DNA of 64,000 bases from Ridgeia piscesae. Taxonomy: Eukaryota > Annelida > Polychaeta > Sabellida > Siboglinidae. Position 1 is the first letter of the stretch; each line of letters begins with the position of its first letter. Location of the stretch: positions 45,087 through 109,086 of the forward strand of contig JAODUO010001704.1 in assembly GCA_025642075.2 (NCBI GenBank), written 5' to 3'. Of the stretch, positions 48,623-61,705 are shown in pieces. Under the pieces are notes generated by a model. It did no database searches, was not told where the DNA came from, and worked only from the letters and a program-made list of their open reading frames with translations. The position numbers and the translations under genes are program-made.

Positions 48623-49610
48623 CTATCTCTGAAGAAACAAACGTTCTGATTTGCCCATGAACTCTACCAGACGACCTCTGCAACCATGGAACAACTCTAA
48701 CAGTGCAATGTTCTGGGTAAACCAGGTTGAGGGCCATTTCCCCCAAAACCATTCCACGCCATACACTGCCCCATAACCTACACTGCCTGATGCATCAGTG
48801 CGCAGGTCCAAACAATCTTCAGTGTTGAAGCAATCAGTCAGGAAAAATTCCGACCCATCGAAATTATTCAAGAAATCCTGCAACACTGTTAATTCAAGTT
48901 TGGCCTATTTAGTAAGACTAATATGATGATGGGGTTTGGTTACACCGATAGTTAGATATATGAGACGCCTTAAAAGCTTCTTCCGGATACGACACAAGAC
49001 CGCACGACCTAACAAGCCTAAGAGGGATTGTAACTGCTGAAGACCGACCTTCTGTCTAGTTAAAAATTCCGCTATCATGGACTTACACTTGGCTAGTTTA
49101 TCCTCCGGCAGTCCTCAGGCATGGAGCTTCAATGTCCAGCTTACCTACAAATAATTGCACGAGGTGACTTCTCGATGAAGGCAATGCAACAGTGGCATAC
49201 TGTACAGAAGAAAATTCATGTGGAGTCCCATCGTTAACTGATGACCCTTGTGGATGGGACAAGTGGTGGATTACCCTGTAATCAAAAGGGGCCCTCTTGG
49301 GAACCACTCCACTCCCAGTGGGGAAATCCTTAAATTAGGAACATTAGGTGACACACTGCTAGGTCCAATAATATGGCCTAATTGTATTTCCTTTGTGATC
49401 TTTGCAACAATGACTTCTGGAAATGTAAATGGAGAGTTGTGGTTCACAACTGATTGGGAAACTGGTGATGGCTGCGTATTGTCTAGGGTTGCGCTTGGTA
49501 ATTGCAAGAAATATGCCTGTACTGCCCTGTTTGAATAGGGGACATTGTGTAGCTGGGTGGATTGCCCCACATCGTTTGCATCTGTGTTGGTAGCGACATC
49601 TTTGACTTTA
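48623..49610 (-). pseudogene. Second DIRS/Ngaro-like retroelement, internally deleted
   Basis: The minus-strand order is as follows. A gag zinc knuckle, CKRCGAIHPATQC (C-x2-C-x4-H-x4-C), lies near 49590. The RT start reads SPFTFPEVIVAKITKEIQLG (49435) and VPKRAPFDYRVIHHLSHPQG (49300). The RT palm is missing, and near 49110 the sequence jumps to DKLAKCKSMIAEFLTRQK and LLGLLGRAVLCR. RNase H follows: DLRTDASGSVGYGAVYG and LLELFHGC (48800-48650). It belongs to the same broad class as the element at 4.9-7.4 kb but to a different family. No recombinase. Flanked on both sides by SINE copies. Confidence 0.75.
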
Positions 49611-49688
49611 AAATTACACCAACATCATATATGTAGGTCACCTAGAAGTGGAGTTATAACACCAGGAAGTTCGTCAAGTATAAAAAAA

Positions 49689-49773
49689 CGTAAGTTCTTA
49701 TATAGCGCAGTATCCAATCCTCAGGATTGCTCAAAGCACTTTACACATTACTTCCCTGGAAGACCTGTTTAAG
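49689..49773 (-). mobile_element. SINE tail fragment, copy 3
   Basis: Matches only the tail of the SINE copies at 3384 and 48141 (AGCGCAGTATCCAATCCTC, AGGATTGCTCAAAGC). The tRNA-like head is absent, a usual 5-prime truncation. Confidence 0.85.
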
Positions 49774-50090
49774 GTCTGGTCAAAGGTTGATTACCTTTAT
49801 CTCTGGACGTGAAGGTCAGATTGACGTAAAATTAGACTCGTGATCATAAACCAAGACATAAAACTTCGAAGACGATCATGTAAATGTCACCCTGTTTTGA
49901 TTGACTTGACATGGAATACCCCTTGATAATGTGGACAAGTATAACGTACGGATACAACGTCGCTTCTATAGCAAACAGAATAAATATAACACTGCAAAAA
50001 GTGATTATCACAAGAAACAAAATACTTGTAAAAATACACAAAGAAAGGAATAATTACATAATTTGGCGCGCATAAACTGCTATAAATTAG

Positions 50091-50095
<5 letters not shown>

Positions 50096-50158
<63 letters not shown>

Positions 50159-50165
50159 TATATAT

Positions 50166-50227
<62 letters not shown>
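50096..50227. repeat. (TA)n microsatellite with a short ATTATA interruption
   Basis: TA dinucleotides over about 130 bp. Confidence 0.96.
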
Positions 50228-50228
<1 letters not shown>

Positions 50229-50299
50229 GTAAGTTTGCCTATAAATAATTCACCCTCTCTTTCAACGGTGTGATTAACAACTGAATGACACTGCTCAGT

Positions 50300-53250
50300 G
50301 TTCATTATTACAACATAATTTCTTCAATCGACACAAAAGGAAACCATCAACATAACATACAACATCATGCACCTGCTTTATTTCTGCTAAGTCTAAGATG
50401 TATCCCGATGAGCTCCTCCAAGACCTGAACTATAATGACTGATGAGTTGTGCATGGATAATGACACGATGGACAGTATTATGCTTTGACAGCGATGAAAC
50501 TCCGCCCACGATTTCTCATGTGACGATGATGAGAATACCCAAAATGTCAAAACCTTTACTCAGTGGTGATGCGATCACTGTGGTGACATCGTGTAATGAA
50601 AATATAAAACAAGTATATCATTATAAAACTAATATTAAAGTGGAATTATATGAGAAAAATATTAAATGTATCTATACATATCAGCATCCAAGATTTTATA
50701 ATTAACTAGCAACACGCACCAAAAGTGTGATTTTGTTTAGCTTCATCTAACATTAGATAGTGCATGTTGAGTCGTAATGTAGCACACGCGTTTTCTCCAG
50801 TCATAGAAGCCCTCGTAGTACGACTAGAAAGACACAAACAATTGGTTTAGGACTGTACTATAGCAACACAATACATATGGCATATATTCATGCTTAACAT
50901 GTTAAATTTTGGATATCATGTACAAGTGTGCTGGACATACCAGTATTTACTCATAGATCGTACTGTTTTAGTCTTACGTTTGTTGTAAATGTACTTCTCC
51001 ATTAAGAGAAACGACACCTTAACTATCCATATTTTCTGATTTAATAATCATAATAATAACGATTGTTATGCGCCGATATCCTCGAAGATCAAGCTCAGTG
51101 GCGCTTAATCTTACCTCAAACACACCCTGAAGTCCAGAAATTGGAATAGAATCCACCTCCGTGTTGGTACAGTGAGCGGCCATAGTTTCTACTTTCTATG
51201 CCTCCCGGTGAGGGCGCTGCAAAATTCTAACACATTTCCCCGCCATTGGGAATCGGCGTGTTCGATCTATGAATAAACTGATGTTGTTGACCGGTTAAGA
51301 TAGTTTATACCATTGTGGCATATGAGGCGGCTACACTAAGTGCTGGAAGGTCAATTTCTGTGTAATCCAGTAGTACTAGTTATGTCAAAACTGTTTCTTT
51401 TTTACACGATAAACGTTTTAGTAATTTATCTAGACGTGTTATCAATTTTGTATTTAAATTACGAGAAATTACTTCTGATTTTTTATTTCTGAATGTACAA
51501 TACTGGTAAAAGTTTATGTTGTAATTATGCAGTCTGGATATGTCCATATGTCAGGTTATCTTAATGGGAAACTTAACAAATAGAGGTATGGTTTATCAAC
51601 ATAATATTTGAAACTCACAAATAAATGTTAAATATAGTAGAACATTTGACAAAACATGTTAACTGTTATGTTATAGTGATATACATTAAATTCATCATTA
51701 TAAAGTTACAAAAAGTCTTTTATTTCAATATACTAGTTGTCAATTGACGAGTAATAATATTTTTTAATAAGTAATGTCCACTAGCTTATACTTATTCATG
51801 AAGCCACAAACCAAGTGCTGCAGTTGACCTCAAAGTTTCTACTCTTGCTAGTTATGATATGCTAAATTGATATTCCCAGTAAAATAAAAATAGTGCAACA
51901 GTGACCACCTTCGGAGAGTGGCTCTCCAAATTCGTGTCTGATATGTAGAAGAGTATAGTGGATATGGGTAAGTAATTATAATTAAACATATCTGTGTTTT
52001 TAAATGCTTTCAAATGGCGAATAAATTTAGACACAGGCATTTGGATCTCAACACCTCAGAGGAGATATTATCACTTTACCTCAAAATGTTAGTTAGCAAA
52101 CTATATACAGATAAATGATTAAGGAATTGTTGGCTACCATATATGGGTACTGGGTACGAAATATTTTATCCTAGATAGGAAGGGATTTGCTATATTAAAC
52201 GTTGTCAGTTATCGTTGTATATTAACCAATAATTCATGACAGTATGACGAAAGTTTGTTTTTCTAACCACATTTGCTGTCTATGCGGCGTCACAAGCACC
52301 GCTGATGCCTGCTAGAGACTGTTCTCACCAATTGCACCATCAGTCTAAGTCACGCCATATATTACCGTCTGAAAGTATCATGATGTCCCAAATGTACAAC
52401 TAAGTCGACTTTACCTTGTTCGGTAACTCCAGGCCAGGACATGTGCGTATTGCATATCGCAGTGTTTCACCTGCTATATGTCGATGAGCACAGTGGGCTA
52501 CCTCACTGTTTTTCTAAGCCATCTCACTCAAAATACATCACAAATGCCAACTTATAGCTATTTCTGGCCATAAACATGCTTACATGTTGCTACGTGGTAA
52601 TTATGCGTTTATTTCCTGTGTATTTTCCAGGGAATTGTTTAAAAAAACCCTTCAGAATGCACCATTTTGAAGGTAGATTTACTAATAGTTCTAAGACTAA
52701 GTCATCCACATAGTGTGCATCATGCATTCAGTGCGCACTCATCCCATCCTACCACCTTGCCCATCATTCTACTCAGCTGGAAACATTGAATACCGATTTG
52801 GCTAGGGCACGACTTACCAAAATCGCAGTTATTCTAAGATTGTGTTTGTCCGTACGTCGCATTCGCTTCCCGTCGACTAAAACACAGAGATGACTTAATA
52901 TAATCACCAACTCGGTTTCTGCTCCAGTATGACTATATTGCTGGATCTCATGCTTAGTACATCTCTGATCAGATATATCTGATACTATGACAAAAGAACA
53001 CAGTTCTACATATTTGCAACAATGTTTTTCACACATTAAAATCAGGAAACAGGTTTTTGAGATATGATTGTATACCAAACTCGATGACGTGACTTCAGTG
53101 GGCGGACGGTTTAAATTAGGAAAACACAAAATTAGTGATATCAGTCAGAATTATCAAACCAAGGCTATCGCATTAAAAAATGGTGGAATATTAAAATGTT
53201 ACTACATTGACAGTGTTACATATCACACTGAGTTTTTTTGTAGTGAAATA
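50300..53250. other. Gene-free stretch
   Basis: No supported exon or repeat partner. A 118-codon minus frame at 52773-53129 shows no motif. Confidence 0.45.
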
Positions 53251-53350
53251 TTAAAGGGCAAAAAAGGCAACGGTTTCGTATCATACACTCACTAGAGTTT
53301 ATACAAACTAACAATTTCCACATATACTCAATTTTTAACGTCAGCGGTTT
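53251..53350 (+). repeat. Dispersed repeat R4, copy A
   Basis: TTAAAGGGCAAAAAAGGCAA and CACATATACTCAATTTTTAA are found in order here and, reverse-complemented, at 58302-58401. A weaker relative begins at 63631. Confidence 0.75.
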
Positions 53351-54957
53351 ACTCAGAATGTGACCTTAAAGTCTAAAAATCTAACGAAATCCATGATGGC
53401 CTAAGACACCACCATTTTAACCGGTGACGTATTCGTTTGGCTTGGCCTGGCCTATAAGCGCGCGGCATTCTAAGTCTCTGCTGAGGCCGGTCAGCTTCCT
53501 GCGACGTCACTACGGCACAACAACTTTGAGTCTTCGTTTAGTTGGCGATGTAGCAGCTGCTTAGACCTAAATCTGTGGTCAACAAGTAATTATGAAGTAG
53601 ACATATATCACCAGTTGATGGAACAAGATCCAACAAAACGTCGCCGACCGTCGTCTTCTTAAACCCGGGGCAGTGCTGACAATATTTAGCCATGGATGGA
53701 CCTAAATGGCTAAAACGCTAAACGTCGAAGCAACGGCAACGCATATATCAAGCTGGCCGAGACATCAATGATCAGATCGCAAGAAGGTTAGTATGATGTA
53801 CTATTTTTTCTGTGGTATAACGTTTGTATTTAATCGTGTTTTTACAGACATCAAGCACATGTAACGTTTTTATGCTGTTAAAAGTAGTTTTGACCTCCGT
53901 AGACAGGCTATCGATTGACGATGCCGATGGCTCGATCATCGATGTGTTGACGATGCCCGATGCCGATGTCCCTCGATGACAGCTAATCTGTTTTAAGGTA
54001 TCACGTCCACATGTGTAAAGACTAAGATATACTTGAACCAAGCTAGGACAAAAGCACAATTTATATCATCGCAGAAATTAGTACAATGCAGAATAAATAA
54101 TTTAGTCTTTAGAAGAAACTTGAATAACTGAACTTGAACATGACACGTCTCATGGGTGATAATATGTCATTGGCGGAGGGACCGTGGCCTTGGATTGTCG
54201 TTGGCACTTCTTCGTAAATTCAGTAAGTTAACTAACCGCTCATAGTGACATAGACATTTATTTCCATCGATGTGAATGTAGGCTATGTCAGAGTAAGGTG
54301 ACATTGATTAACACAGCTAGTAAAGCTTATGATCAGTGTGTTCAGATATGTGCTGAGAAACAATGAAAATGTTATGATGCTGAAAACTAGAAATTCAGTC
54401 AGTATTTATTTACACATTAAGTTTTTACAAAGTTTTGTTAGTTGCATTTTTCTGTTAGTTTCCAATTATGAGATACACATCTGACTATATTTATCATAAT
54501 TGTATCAAGTTTCTGCATGCACTTTGACACACCACTTTCAAAATTAGTTTCACCTTCGAGTAGCAGTATTTATGACTGTTTAATGGCTGGTGGAATTCAA
54601 TGATTGTTTGAAATTCATGGACAGTTGCTGCATGCATGTTTTAAACTAAATCTTCATTTAAACTACTCATTTTATCTGCAACAAGTTGTGTTTATTTTGA
54701 TGTTTTATTAGCTTTTTAGATGACGTCGGTATCCACTGGTTAAAGATCTATTGTCACCTGTAAGTGATAATTGAAAAAAGATGTTTTATCTTAGATAATT
54801 ATAGAGTGAAAATTCATACACTTGATTGATATTGTCTGCTGCATTCTCACAATATGGCTGTTTCTCACTTTCTAGTAATCTCATGAATAACCAGAGGAAA
54901 TGCCAATTAGGTGATGATGCAATGAATTATTTCACGTTCCTTTGTTGTTTGTTACAG

Positions 54958-55139
54958 AAAACAGTGATTGTCACTCATGTATCACATTGTGGCATCCACA
55001 CGCATGTGCATACGCTGCAATTGTTGAGGAAGAAGATACAACAATGTATCTGGAGCAAAGTTCAGCAGCATTCAATGCCCTGCCTGAAGTCAGTCATTAC
55101 AGCACGGCACTTTCTGGGAGCCATTCCCTAGCTCCCTAA
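54958..55139 (+). CDS. Candidate terminal coding exon
   Basis: A very good acceptor (CCTTTGTTGTTTGTTACAG) precedes a 60-codon open block. It reads NSDCHSCITLWHPHACAYAA, VEEEDTTMYLEQSSAAFNAL and SHYSTALSGSHSLAP before a stop. Its composition is mixed and acidic, unlike the AT-rich flanks. No domain is recognised. A possible upstream exon ends at GAAG|GTTAGT near 53786, within a GC-rich, promoter-like stretch, but its frame contains stops. Speculative. Confidence 0.35.
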
Positions 55140-57929
55140 ATTCTGTCATACTGGACAGGTGGAGGTCTATCAGAGTTACCTGCCCCAAGAGACAGCACTT
55201 CTATGAAGGTATGACAGCAGTCGTAACTACAAGGGGACTTTTGCGACAAGGGGACTTTTGCGATAAGTAGCATTTGAATCCTTGCTTGTACAGTTCTCTT
55301 CACATTGCGCCAAGCTGTATAAAGTAGCACATAGTAATTGCAGTATTGCTTCATATTTCTAAGATAATATAGGTATGGCATTTGAATGAACTCCTAGTAA
55401 CTGTGTCATGGGGGGACAAAACACAGCTGTAAACAGTTACTGTGTACACTTATGAATACAGCTGCTTGTGTAATTAATAACTTCTCTGTTTTTTTATAAA
55501 ATAAAATAAATAACACGTCATTATCACTGAATGTATTAAAATATAATATAAAAATACATAAAAATACAGTCACTGTATATACATGATACAAAGTGAAACA
55601 TTAAGATTAGAACAACAAGTGATAATTGGGAGTGGAATGTGATAGTGGAATTCCTGGTCAATGTGTTGTTATTTAACTTATGGTTACTAATTTGGCTAAT
55701 GTTTGGTTACTAAAACAATGACTTCTTACATGATTATCAAATGAAATTACAAAAAAATTAGTACATGTTTATAATCATGTAGAAAAACGTTTCAAAGTTG
55801 TCTAATTACTAATCAGTTAATGCAAGCACTATATTCATTGTAGGAATGAAATCACGATTGATGTTATCTGCTCTTGCGGGGAACTATCGGCCACGTCCTG
55901 TCCCAGGCATCCCTGTTAACACAGATGTCATCTTCGAGAAACAATGATTAAACTGGAGGTTGCGCAACAGAACACAAGTCCGACATAACCGTCTACCCAT
56001 GCTGATGAGCCACATAATCCATGTGGTGATGGGAAAAGTTACACTGCCACTAATCACTCTACCAACAGGGGTTGCTTGATCGGAGCAAATGTGCCAAAAC
56101 CGAGTAAGGAAGATCTGTGGGCTGCATGGCTCAATCGTTTTGTACATTAGTCAAGTCTTCGAGAGCAAAGTGATATCCCTCGTGCTGCTCTCCAAGCGAG
56201 GACAGGGAACTTTGTCCTGATTAGGTGGCTGGTGCATGCTGGCAGTACTCGATGAACACTCCGGCCCAACTTGTTGTGAACCCACCAGTAAACTGCCTAT
56301 AGACAGCCCACCTGAGCAACCTGAAATAAACGTGTTCAGATAAATATACATATGACATTGTAAATAAGATGAAAATTAATCAATGATCCTTTTAATTTAA
56401 AATATATCATTAAAGACACACCACACCCCATTTCAAACATGTGGTGCTTTTTAAGAAAAAAGATGTGTGGCAGTATTATAGCATATTGCATCTAATGTTG
56501 ACAATATGCACTTTTAAATCGCTGTGTGGCATTAGAAACCATTGAGGATCTATTTCTATAATTTGGAATAAAATGAATTAGGGTATTGCTAGCTCAAGAA
56601 ATGTTTATTAATTTGATTGAAATATTCTGAAAGCTGTCAAACATAAACATCTTGTATAAAACCTCTAATGACAACTCCAGTCCCTGCATTCACATATTTG
56701 GGTTGTCATCTCATAATGGATAACCAGAGAAAATGTCAATTAGATTATTATTGTGAAAAGACTAGGCACTATAATTTACTCTATGATCCATTCTATACTT
56801 TGGGCAGTAGTAGGAACTATGCACTATGTTCACAAATATACCTGCCATTTTCACTACATAAAAATCATAATGGTTCCATGTGTTGTATCTATAAGTAATG
56901 ATAACTATTATTTTTTTATTTATAGTGCTACTTCGTTTGATGTTGTATTGTTGCTTCTTATTTGATGCATTAACGTTTATTGCAACATAATTATATAAAA
57001 TGTATGCACAGTATACTTACTTGTTTGTTGATGGATCTAGTTGCCAGTTATCTATCTGTATATGGTTCAGTGCAACCAATACATTCCGAAGCACAAGTTA
57101 CTCGAAGCAGAGAATTTCAAATCCGACTTTTCGTAATACACAGCAGTCCACCTGTAATAACAAAAAAATCGAACATTAAGAAATGTTTTATGTGAATCAT
57201 TGCAAACATGGATTATTATTCTGAATGAACATAATTTCACAAAGCATGAATTCTGACACATTTCCTGTATTCATCTTGTCACTAATATCTCTGGGTTCTT
57301 TGAAACAAACTCATTATCTATGTTTATATATGACTACATAAGACACATGCAAAATGATGAGAAGATAACCCTGCAGTTTATGTTCAAATAAAATAATCGT
57401 AACACTGCCTGCCATTGCTGTGGAGGCGGTGCAATTAGATCATGATATATGAATCAATATAGCTGCTGTTATTACAAATGTGATGGGTGTCCACACCTGG
57501 GGGATGCAAAAAACAGCAAGGTATTGACTATTCATTTGTATGGATTTTTTTCCACAATTGACACACCTGCACAATTGTGGGACCTGATTCATTTAATTTC
57601 ATTGGAACTATTCAATACAATTTATGTTAAATGATAAACCCCACCAAGTCTTAACAAATATGTTATTACCATAAAACGTCATAAGTGACACATACTTAGT
57701 CTAATAGTTGAATGCGGCAAGCCTGAGCCTGAGGTCACTGAGGTGACCTGGCTGGCCCAAGCTAAGCGATCATACTTCGCTTGTCATAATAATACGATCA
57801 TTACGCAGTCCGGACCTCAGGATAATAATATTTAAGCAATAACAATAATAGACAACTTAATATTTACCTTCATCAATATGCTCCGCGCGTTGCCGAGTTG
57901 CAGCCATTTCATGACAGCAGACAAACTTG
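55140..57929. other. Mostly gene-free; short internal repeat
   Basis: No supported gene. ATAACCAGAGAAAATGTCAA at 56719 and its relative at 54885 (with AATCTCAT/CATCTCAT just upstream) show a short shared block of about 45 bp. Minus frames at 55884-56351 lack recognised motifs. Confidence 0.4.
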
Positions 57930-58175
57930 TCACCGCATCAACAAATTGGTTCGGCACCGCCACCAGTTGACACCGTTTCTGCTAGTTTTGTTTTTTGTAC
58001 GTTCAGCTTCCAGTGTTTCTTTCTTTTCGTGGTCACTCGCCTTTAGTGTATCTTCCAATACGTGCCTTTGTCTTTGCGGCTGGAATCTATACCCAGATAC
58101 CTCTGCATCCGTTAAATGATCCGATTTAGATAATCCATAACAAACACGCCATTTTTTCCCTTCTGCGCACAGCGC
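57930..58175 (-). other. Candidate coding exon, no start codon seen
   Basis: An open minus-strand frame of about 80 codons reads EGKKWRVCYGLSKSDHLTDA, then GYRFQPQRQRHVLEDTL and DHEKKETLEAERTKNKTS. The composition is charged and non-repetitive. No in-frame ATG at its head and no family recognised. An alternative frame begins with ATGGCG but stops after seven codons. Confidence 0.25.
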
Positions 58176-58301
58176 CTCCAGACGGATTTATGAATAACTA
58201 ATCTGTGAAGAAGCCTAAGCTTACTGACGTCATTCTTCGTCGACAATGGCGTAGCTCATAGTATTTCGATGGCTGGGTGTTCAAAAATATTTTTTTCAGG
58301 T

Positions 58302-58401
58302 AAACGGCTGGCGTTAAAAAATTGAGTATATGTGAAAATTGTTACTTTATATTAATTCTATTAGGTGTACGCCACGAAACCGTTGCCTTTTTTGCCCTTT
58401 A
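58302..58401 (-). repeat. Dispersed repeat R4, copy B
   Basis: Reverse-complement partner of 53251-53350. Confidence 0.75.
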
Positions 58402-58821
58402 ACTAGTGCTAACGTTACCACGATCATATATTTAAACGTTTACAAGTTACTCAAATTAATATTACACTAAAAAAGTAGACTACATCAATAACGCGATAAA
58501 ACGGTGAAACGTTACAACGTTGACTTAGTAAAACACGAAAACACCTGCTCGCAGTCCACAATCTAGATCTATATCTGGTATATTATTATATAATATATAC
58601 AAGGATATGTCGCTGACGTTGTTATGTTTTATCCACATTTACATTTGTATAGTCGCGATTGCCGCATTGCGTACGGCGATCATGATTTTGTTACGATAGG
58701 TAACCGGAAGTTATGACAGGTCGGTTCCAATCGTCTCGGTAGGAAATATATGCATTCAAGCTTCAAGTGTACATATGTAAGATCTGAATCACAATTTTAA
58801 TATACCATATTTCATACTTAC

Positions 58822-58882
58822 TGATGGCCAACATCTGCGAGACAATCAGAATCAAAAGGAAACGGTCAATTGTTACTGCCAT
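58822..58882 (-). CDS. Signal-peptide first exon (left copy)
   Basis: ATG in AAGATGGCAG opens MAVTIDRFLLILIVSQMLAI. This has a charged start and a hydrophobic core typical of a secretory signal, cut at A|GTAAGT, a consensus donor, in phase 1. The rest of the protein would lie to the left on the minus strand and was not found. The ATG context AAGATGGC also fits a YY1-type site common at transcription starts. The copy at 63550 is identical in protein. Confidence 0.6.
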
Positions 58883-59256
58883 CTTGCTGTTGACTGTTAA
58901 ACTATTAAATACGAGCTGGAGCACTCCCAAACCCGCACAGATTTCGCTCAATCTCGGACCTCTCGTCAGTTAGTACGTTATATGTTTTACGTTTTAATAC
59001 CACCCATCTGAGCGCGCTGTGTGTTTAAGAGCCCCAACTCGGTTGGATTAGCTCATACTAAACTTATGTGTTTGGGGATCATTAATTGTCACTATTGCGC
59101 ACGGGGAGAATTTCGTTAGTTTCTTTGCGTGCTTTTTGTCATTTCACCAACATCAAGTAATAGCTTTTCGGTTTTATGAAATAATTATTTATTTCCTTAG
59201 CTGTTTTCTGATAGCTTAGGAAATTATAGTCGAACAATTATATGTTTATTATTAAC

Positions 59257-59366
59257 CACGGACTTATATGCACTGGACTGCTGTCTCCGCCGCTCGCGGC
59301 GCTTCGCGAGGGTCGGAGTTGGCTGCAAAGGGCACGAGCGCAAAAAAAGGTACTCCCCACTTCCGG
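59257..59366 (+). promoter_or_regulatory. Promoter-like module (left copy)
   Basis: Contains ACGGACTTATATGCACTGGA at 59258-59277 and, 80 bp on, CACTTCCGG, a canonical ETS-type site (59358-59366), just before the ATG at 59383. It is present in both inverted arms, and a diverged copy lies at 59900-59998. Role inferred from motif and position only. Confidence 0.45.
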
Positions 59367-59382
59367 TCTGCGAGCCACTGCC

Positions 59383-59433
59383 ATGGAGTTGCCGAACATC
59401 GAGAGGATTCTTGCGGTGAATAAAACTGTTTAA
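59383..59433 (+). CDS. Short coding start MELPNIERILA (left copy)
   Basis: GCCATGG at the start is a good initiation context, 17 bp after the ETS-type site. The frame reads MELPNIERILAVNKTV and then stops. A donor-like GCG|GTGAAT after ILA suggests it is really a short first exon. It faces inward, opposite to the signal-peptide exon, giving a divergent pair about 500 bp apart. Product unknown. Confidence 0.35.
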   Translation: MELPNIERILAVNKTV

Positions 59434-59899
59434 TTCAATAATAGTGAGACTTTTCCTAAACGATGACTGTACCTAGTTTGGTAAATGTTATGGCTATCTC
59501 AAGTGTAGATGTAGTTCTAAATGGGTTATTTAATTCTATTTTCGTCGTACATAACTTATAATATGCATCGTTAATGCGTACCTTCATAGAAGAATCACTT
59601 TGTCTTTGGAATCTTAGTCATGACGCGCAAAACACATGCGATTTGTTATTGTGCCGCAGTAGGTCGATCTCGCATAAAGCACGTGACCAAAAACGCAAAA
59701 GACGTCGGCAGCTGCTGTTTGTTTCGCCAGTAATACCCGGTGTAACGGCGATTCTTTTTTTACGGTAAAAAATGACAAGTACGCATTAAAAAAAATTAAC
59801 TGACTGTGCATACTAGTTAACCTATTAACACATTACACATCTGGTCATAAAAGAACCGGTTTGGCGATTAGCAAACGAGTGGAGGGAGCAGCTTTAATA

Positions 59900-59998
59900 C
59901 ACGGACTTATATGCACTGGACCGGGTTCAAGGCCGCTAGAGTAGCGCAGCAATGTCAACTTAGCACAAGAGGTATTGGTTACTTCCGGTTGTCTGCTG
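59900..59998 (+). promoter_or_regulatory. Third, diverged promoter-like module upstream of the 60240 gene
   Basis: 22 bp are identical to the module in the inverted arms (59900-59921), followed after 69 bp by ACTTCCGG at 59991-59998. Sequence between the two motifs is only loosely similar. Confidence 0.45.
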
Positions 59999-60239
59999 GT
60001 TGCCGTCAATTTCGCAGTTGACCACAGGAAAATATCGTTTTAATAAGACATTTTGATAAAATCTTCCATGACACGTATGTTTAATAAAGTCCTAGCAAAT
60101 ACATTGTTTGGAACGTTGTCTTGAGTGAAGTATTGACGACTTTAAACGGCTAAAATGCGTTGCCGCGAAAAGGAAAACATCATCGACCCAACTTGGCAAC
60201 TAACGAAGACGTACTAGTCGTGTTGCAATTTATCAGTAA

Positions 60240-60502
60240 ATGAAACTGTGGCTGCTTCGGTGGTTGGGGCAAACCCAGACTAGGGAAGGAAACAATTCAT
60301 CAGTTTTAATCAAAATGAATGACTTGGGATTTAGTTACAGCCACGAGATAGACTTTAGGACCAGGGTCAACAGTATACAGATCGTCCCGGGCCGAGACAA
60401 CCCTTCCCCTCCACACCCCATGATCGTTACGGAAAATATAGTAGGCAGCGCTGCTGTAGGCACTTCAACAAAATTACCACAGGATATAGGCTTAAATGAA
60501 AG
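60240..60502 (+). CDS. Two-exon gene of unknown function, exon 1
   Basis: ATG at 60240 (or the in-frame ATG at 60315) opens an 87-codon block. It includes MNDLGFSYSHEIDFRTRVNS, QIVPGRDNPSPPHPMIVTE and GTSTKLPQDIGLNE, and ends at AAAG|GTAATA. Two bases carry over. They join the single base at the acceptor at 61705, giving AGT (Ser) and an uninterrupted frame into exon 2. The joined protein is 143 residues, hydrophilic, Ser/Thr/Pro-rich in the middle, without membrane segment or known domain. A promoter-like ETS-type site lies 240 bp upstream. The gene sits between the arms of the inverted duplication. Family not recognised. Confidence 0.55.
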
Positions 60503-60930
60503 GTAATAAGTTACAGATCACATAACTGTTAATTTTATTACGATACCTTTATTAGATCCAAATTTATTGCAATTTAAAGACGAAAGAATTGCGCTAAATT
60601 TGTGTATCTCCTATAGTAATGGTAAAATAAGCTCATTTTGTTTCTGTTGAAAAATATTCGAAAAAGTGACTTTATAATAGCATAACGTTGTAATTTATAT
60701 AACTATTAAAATATTGTTTGCAACATTTTGAAATACTTTGAATGGAGTAATACATTTTCAATACTGATGTTTTTTCATACTAATTAATCCAGTTAATTAG
60801 CTAATATTAGTTAACTAGTGCACCAAGTTAACAGGCCAAAACATTCTAATTAATGCCAGCCGAGTCCATAAATATGAAGATATGTATACATATTACGCAG
60901 TGTGCATAACCTCATTTATTACGAGAATAA

Positions 60931-61044
60931 ATATATATTAACTAGTCATGTAATAATAAATTAGTTAATATATGATAATTAGCATATAATATATATTAAC
61001 TAGTCATGTAATTAATAAATTAGTTAATAGGTGATAATTAGCAG
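60931..61044. repeat. 58-bp tandem duplication
   Basis: ATATATTAACTAGTCATGTA and the following TTAGTTAATA-T-TGATAATTAGCA occur twice, 58 bp apart. Lies in the intron of the 60240 gene. Confidence 0.85.
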
Positions 61045-61705
61045 GCAACCTCGACAGACAGAAACTTGTTTTGTAAAATGCCACAATGTCCATGAATATG
61101 TTTATAATATTATATAAACATGAAATTTGTAAAACCACCTTACTTATGGTAAGAGATGTAAATTAAACAATTATGTAATAAAAATCAGTAATAATAAATT
61201 AATTAATTAATCAATATATAATTACCAGCCGTACTTTGTATATACACATGAATAAACGGCCATAATGTCCATAATTATTAAGACATGTCCACATTAATTA
61301 CAGTAGTAAATATACATTAGCCAGAAATTTCATATTAACACTAACTTAATTAATAAGTTAATATTGGCTAATGGTTGTTTTGAAGAAAGCCTGCAGTAAA
61401 TAATTATGAAGTAAATATAACTTATGCAATGTTTAGAATCGTATGAAACATTATGATCAACAATCAATAAATGCATGTCATTAAATAATAACTTTATTAA
61501 TAAATATTATCTAAATAACAAACTCAACGGATTAATGCATGACAATGAATCACAGTTGTCATACTTCACTTGTTTATGGGTGACCGTGTGTTTCCAGGTT
61601 GGGCAAAAACTGCAGGCTCAGTAGAGACCAGTAATAATGTTTTACCGTTTCATAATATTCTGCATTTCAACATGAACTTGAAGTAATGTTTATAAATGTT
61701 CACAG

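Larger units (their letters stand above)
58796..59570. repeat. Left arm of a large inverted duplication
   Basis: The reverse complement matches 62850-63636 over about 780 bp. Apart from two small indels, only scattered single-base changes are visible. The borders are sharp: inner border after ATATGCATCG (59570/62850), outer border after GGTATATTAAA (58796/63636). The arm holds a bidirectional promoter-like region and two opposed short coding starts. Confidence 0.95.

Noticed and set aside
52773..53129. 118-codon minus-strand frame
   Set aside because: No domain, splice support or conservation sign; consistent with chance in this composition.
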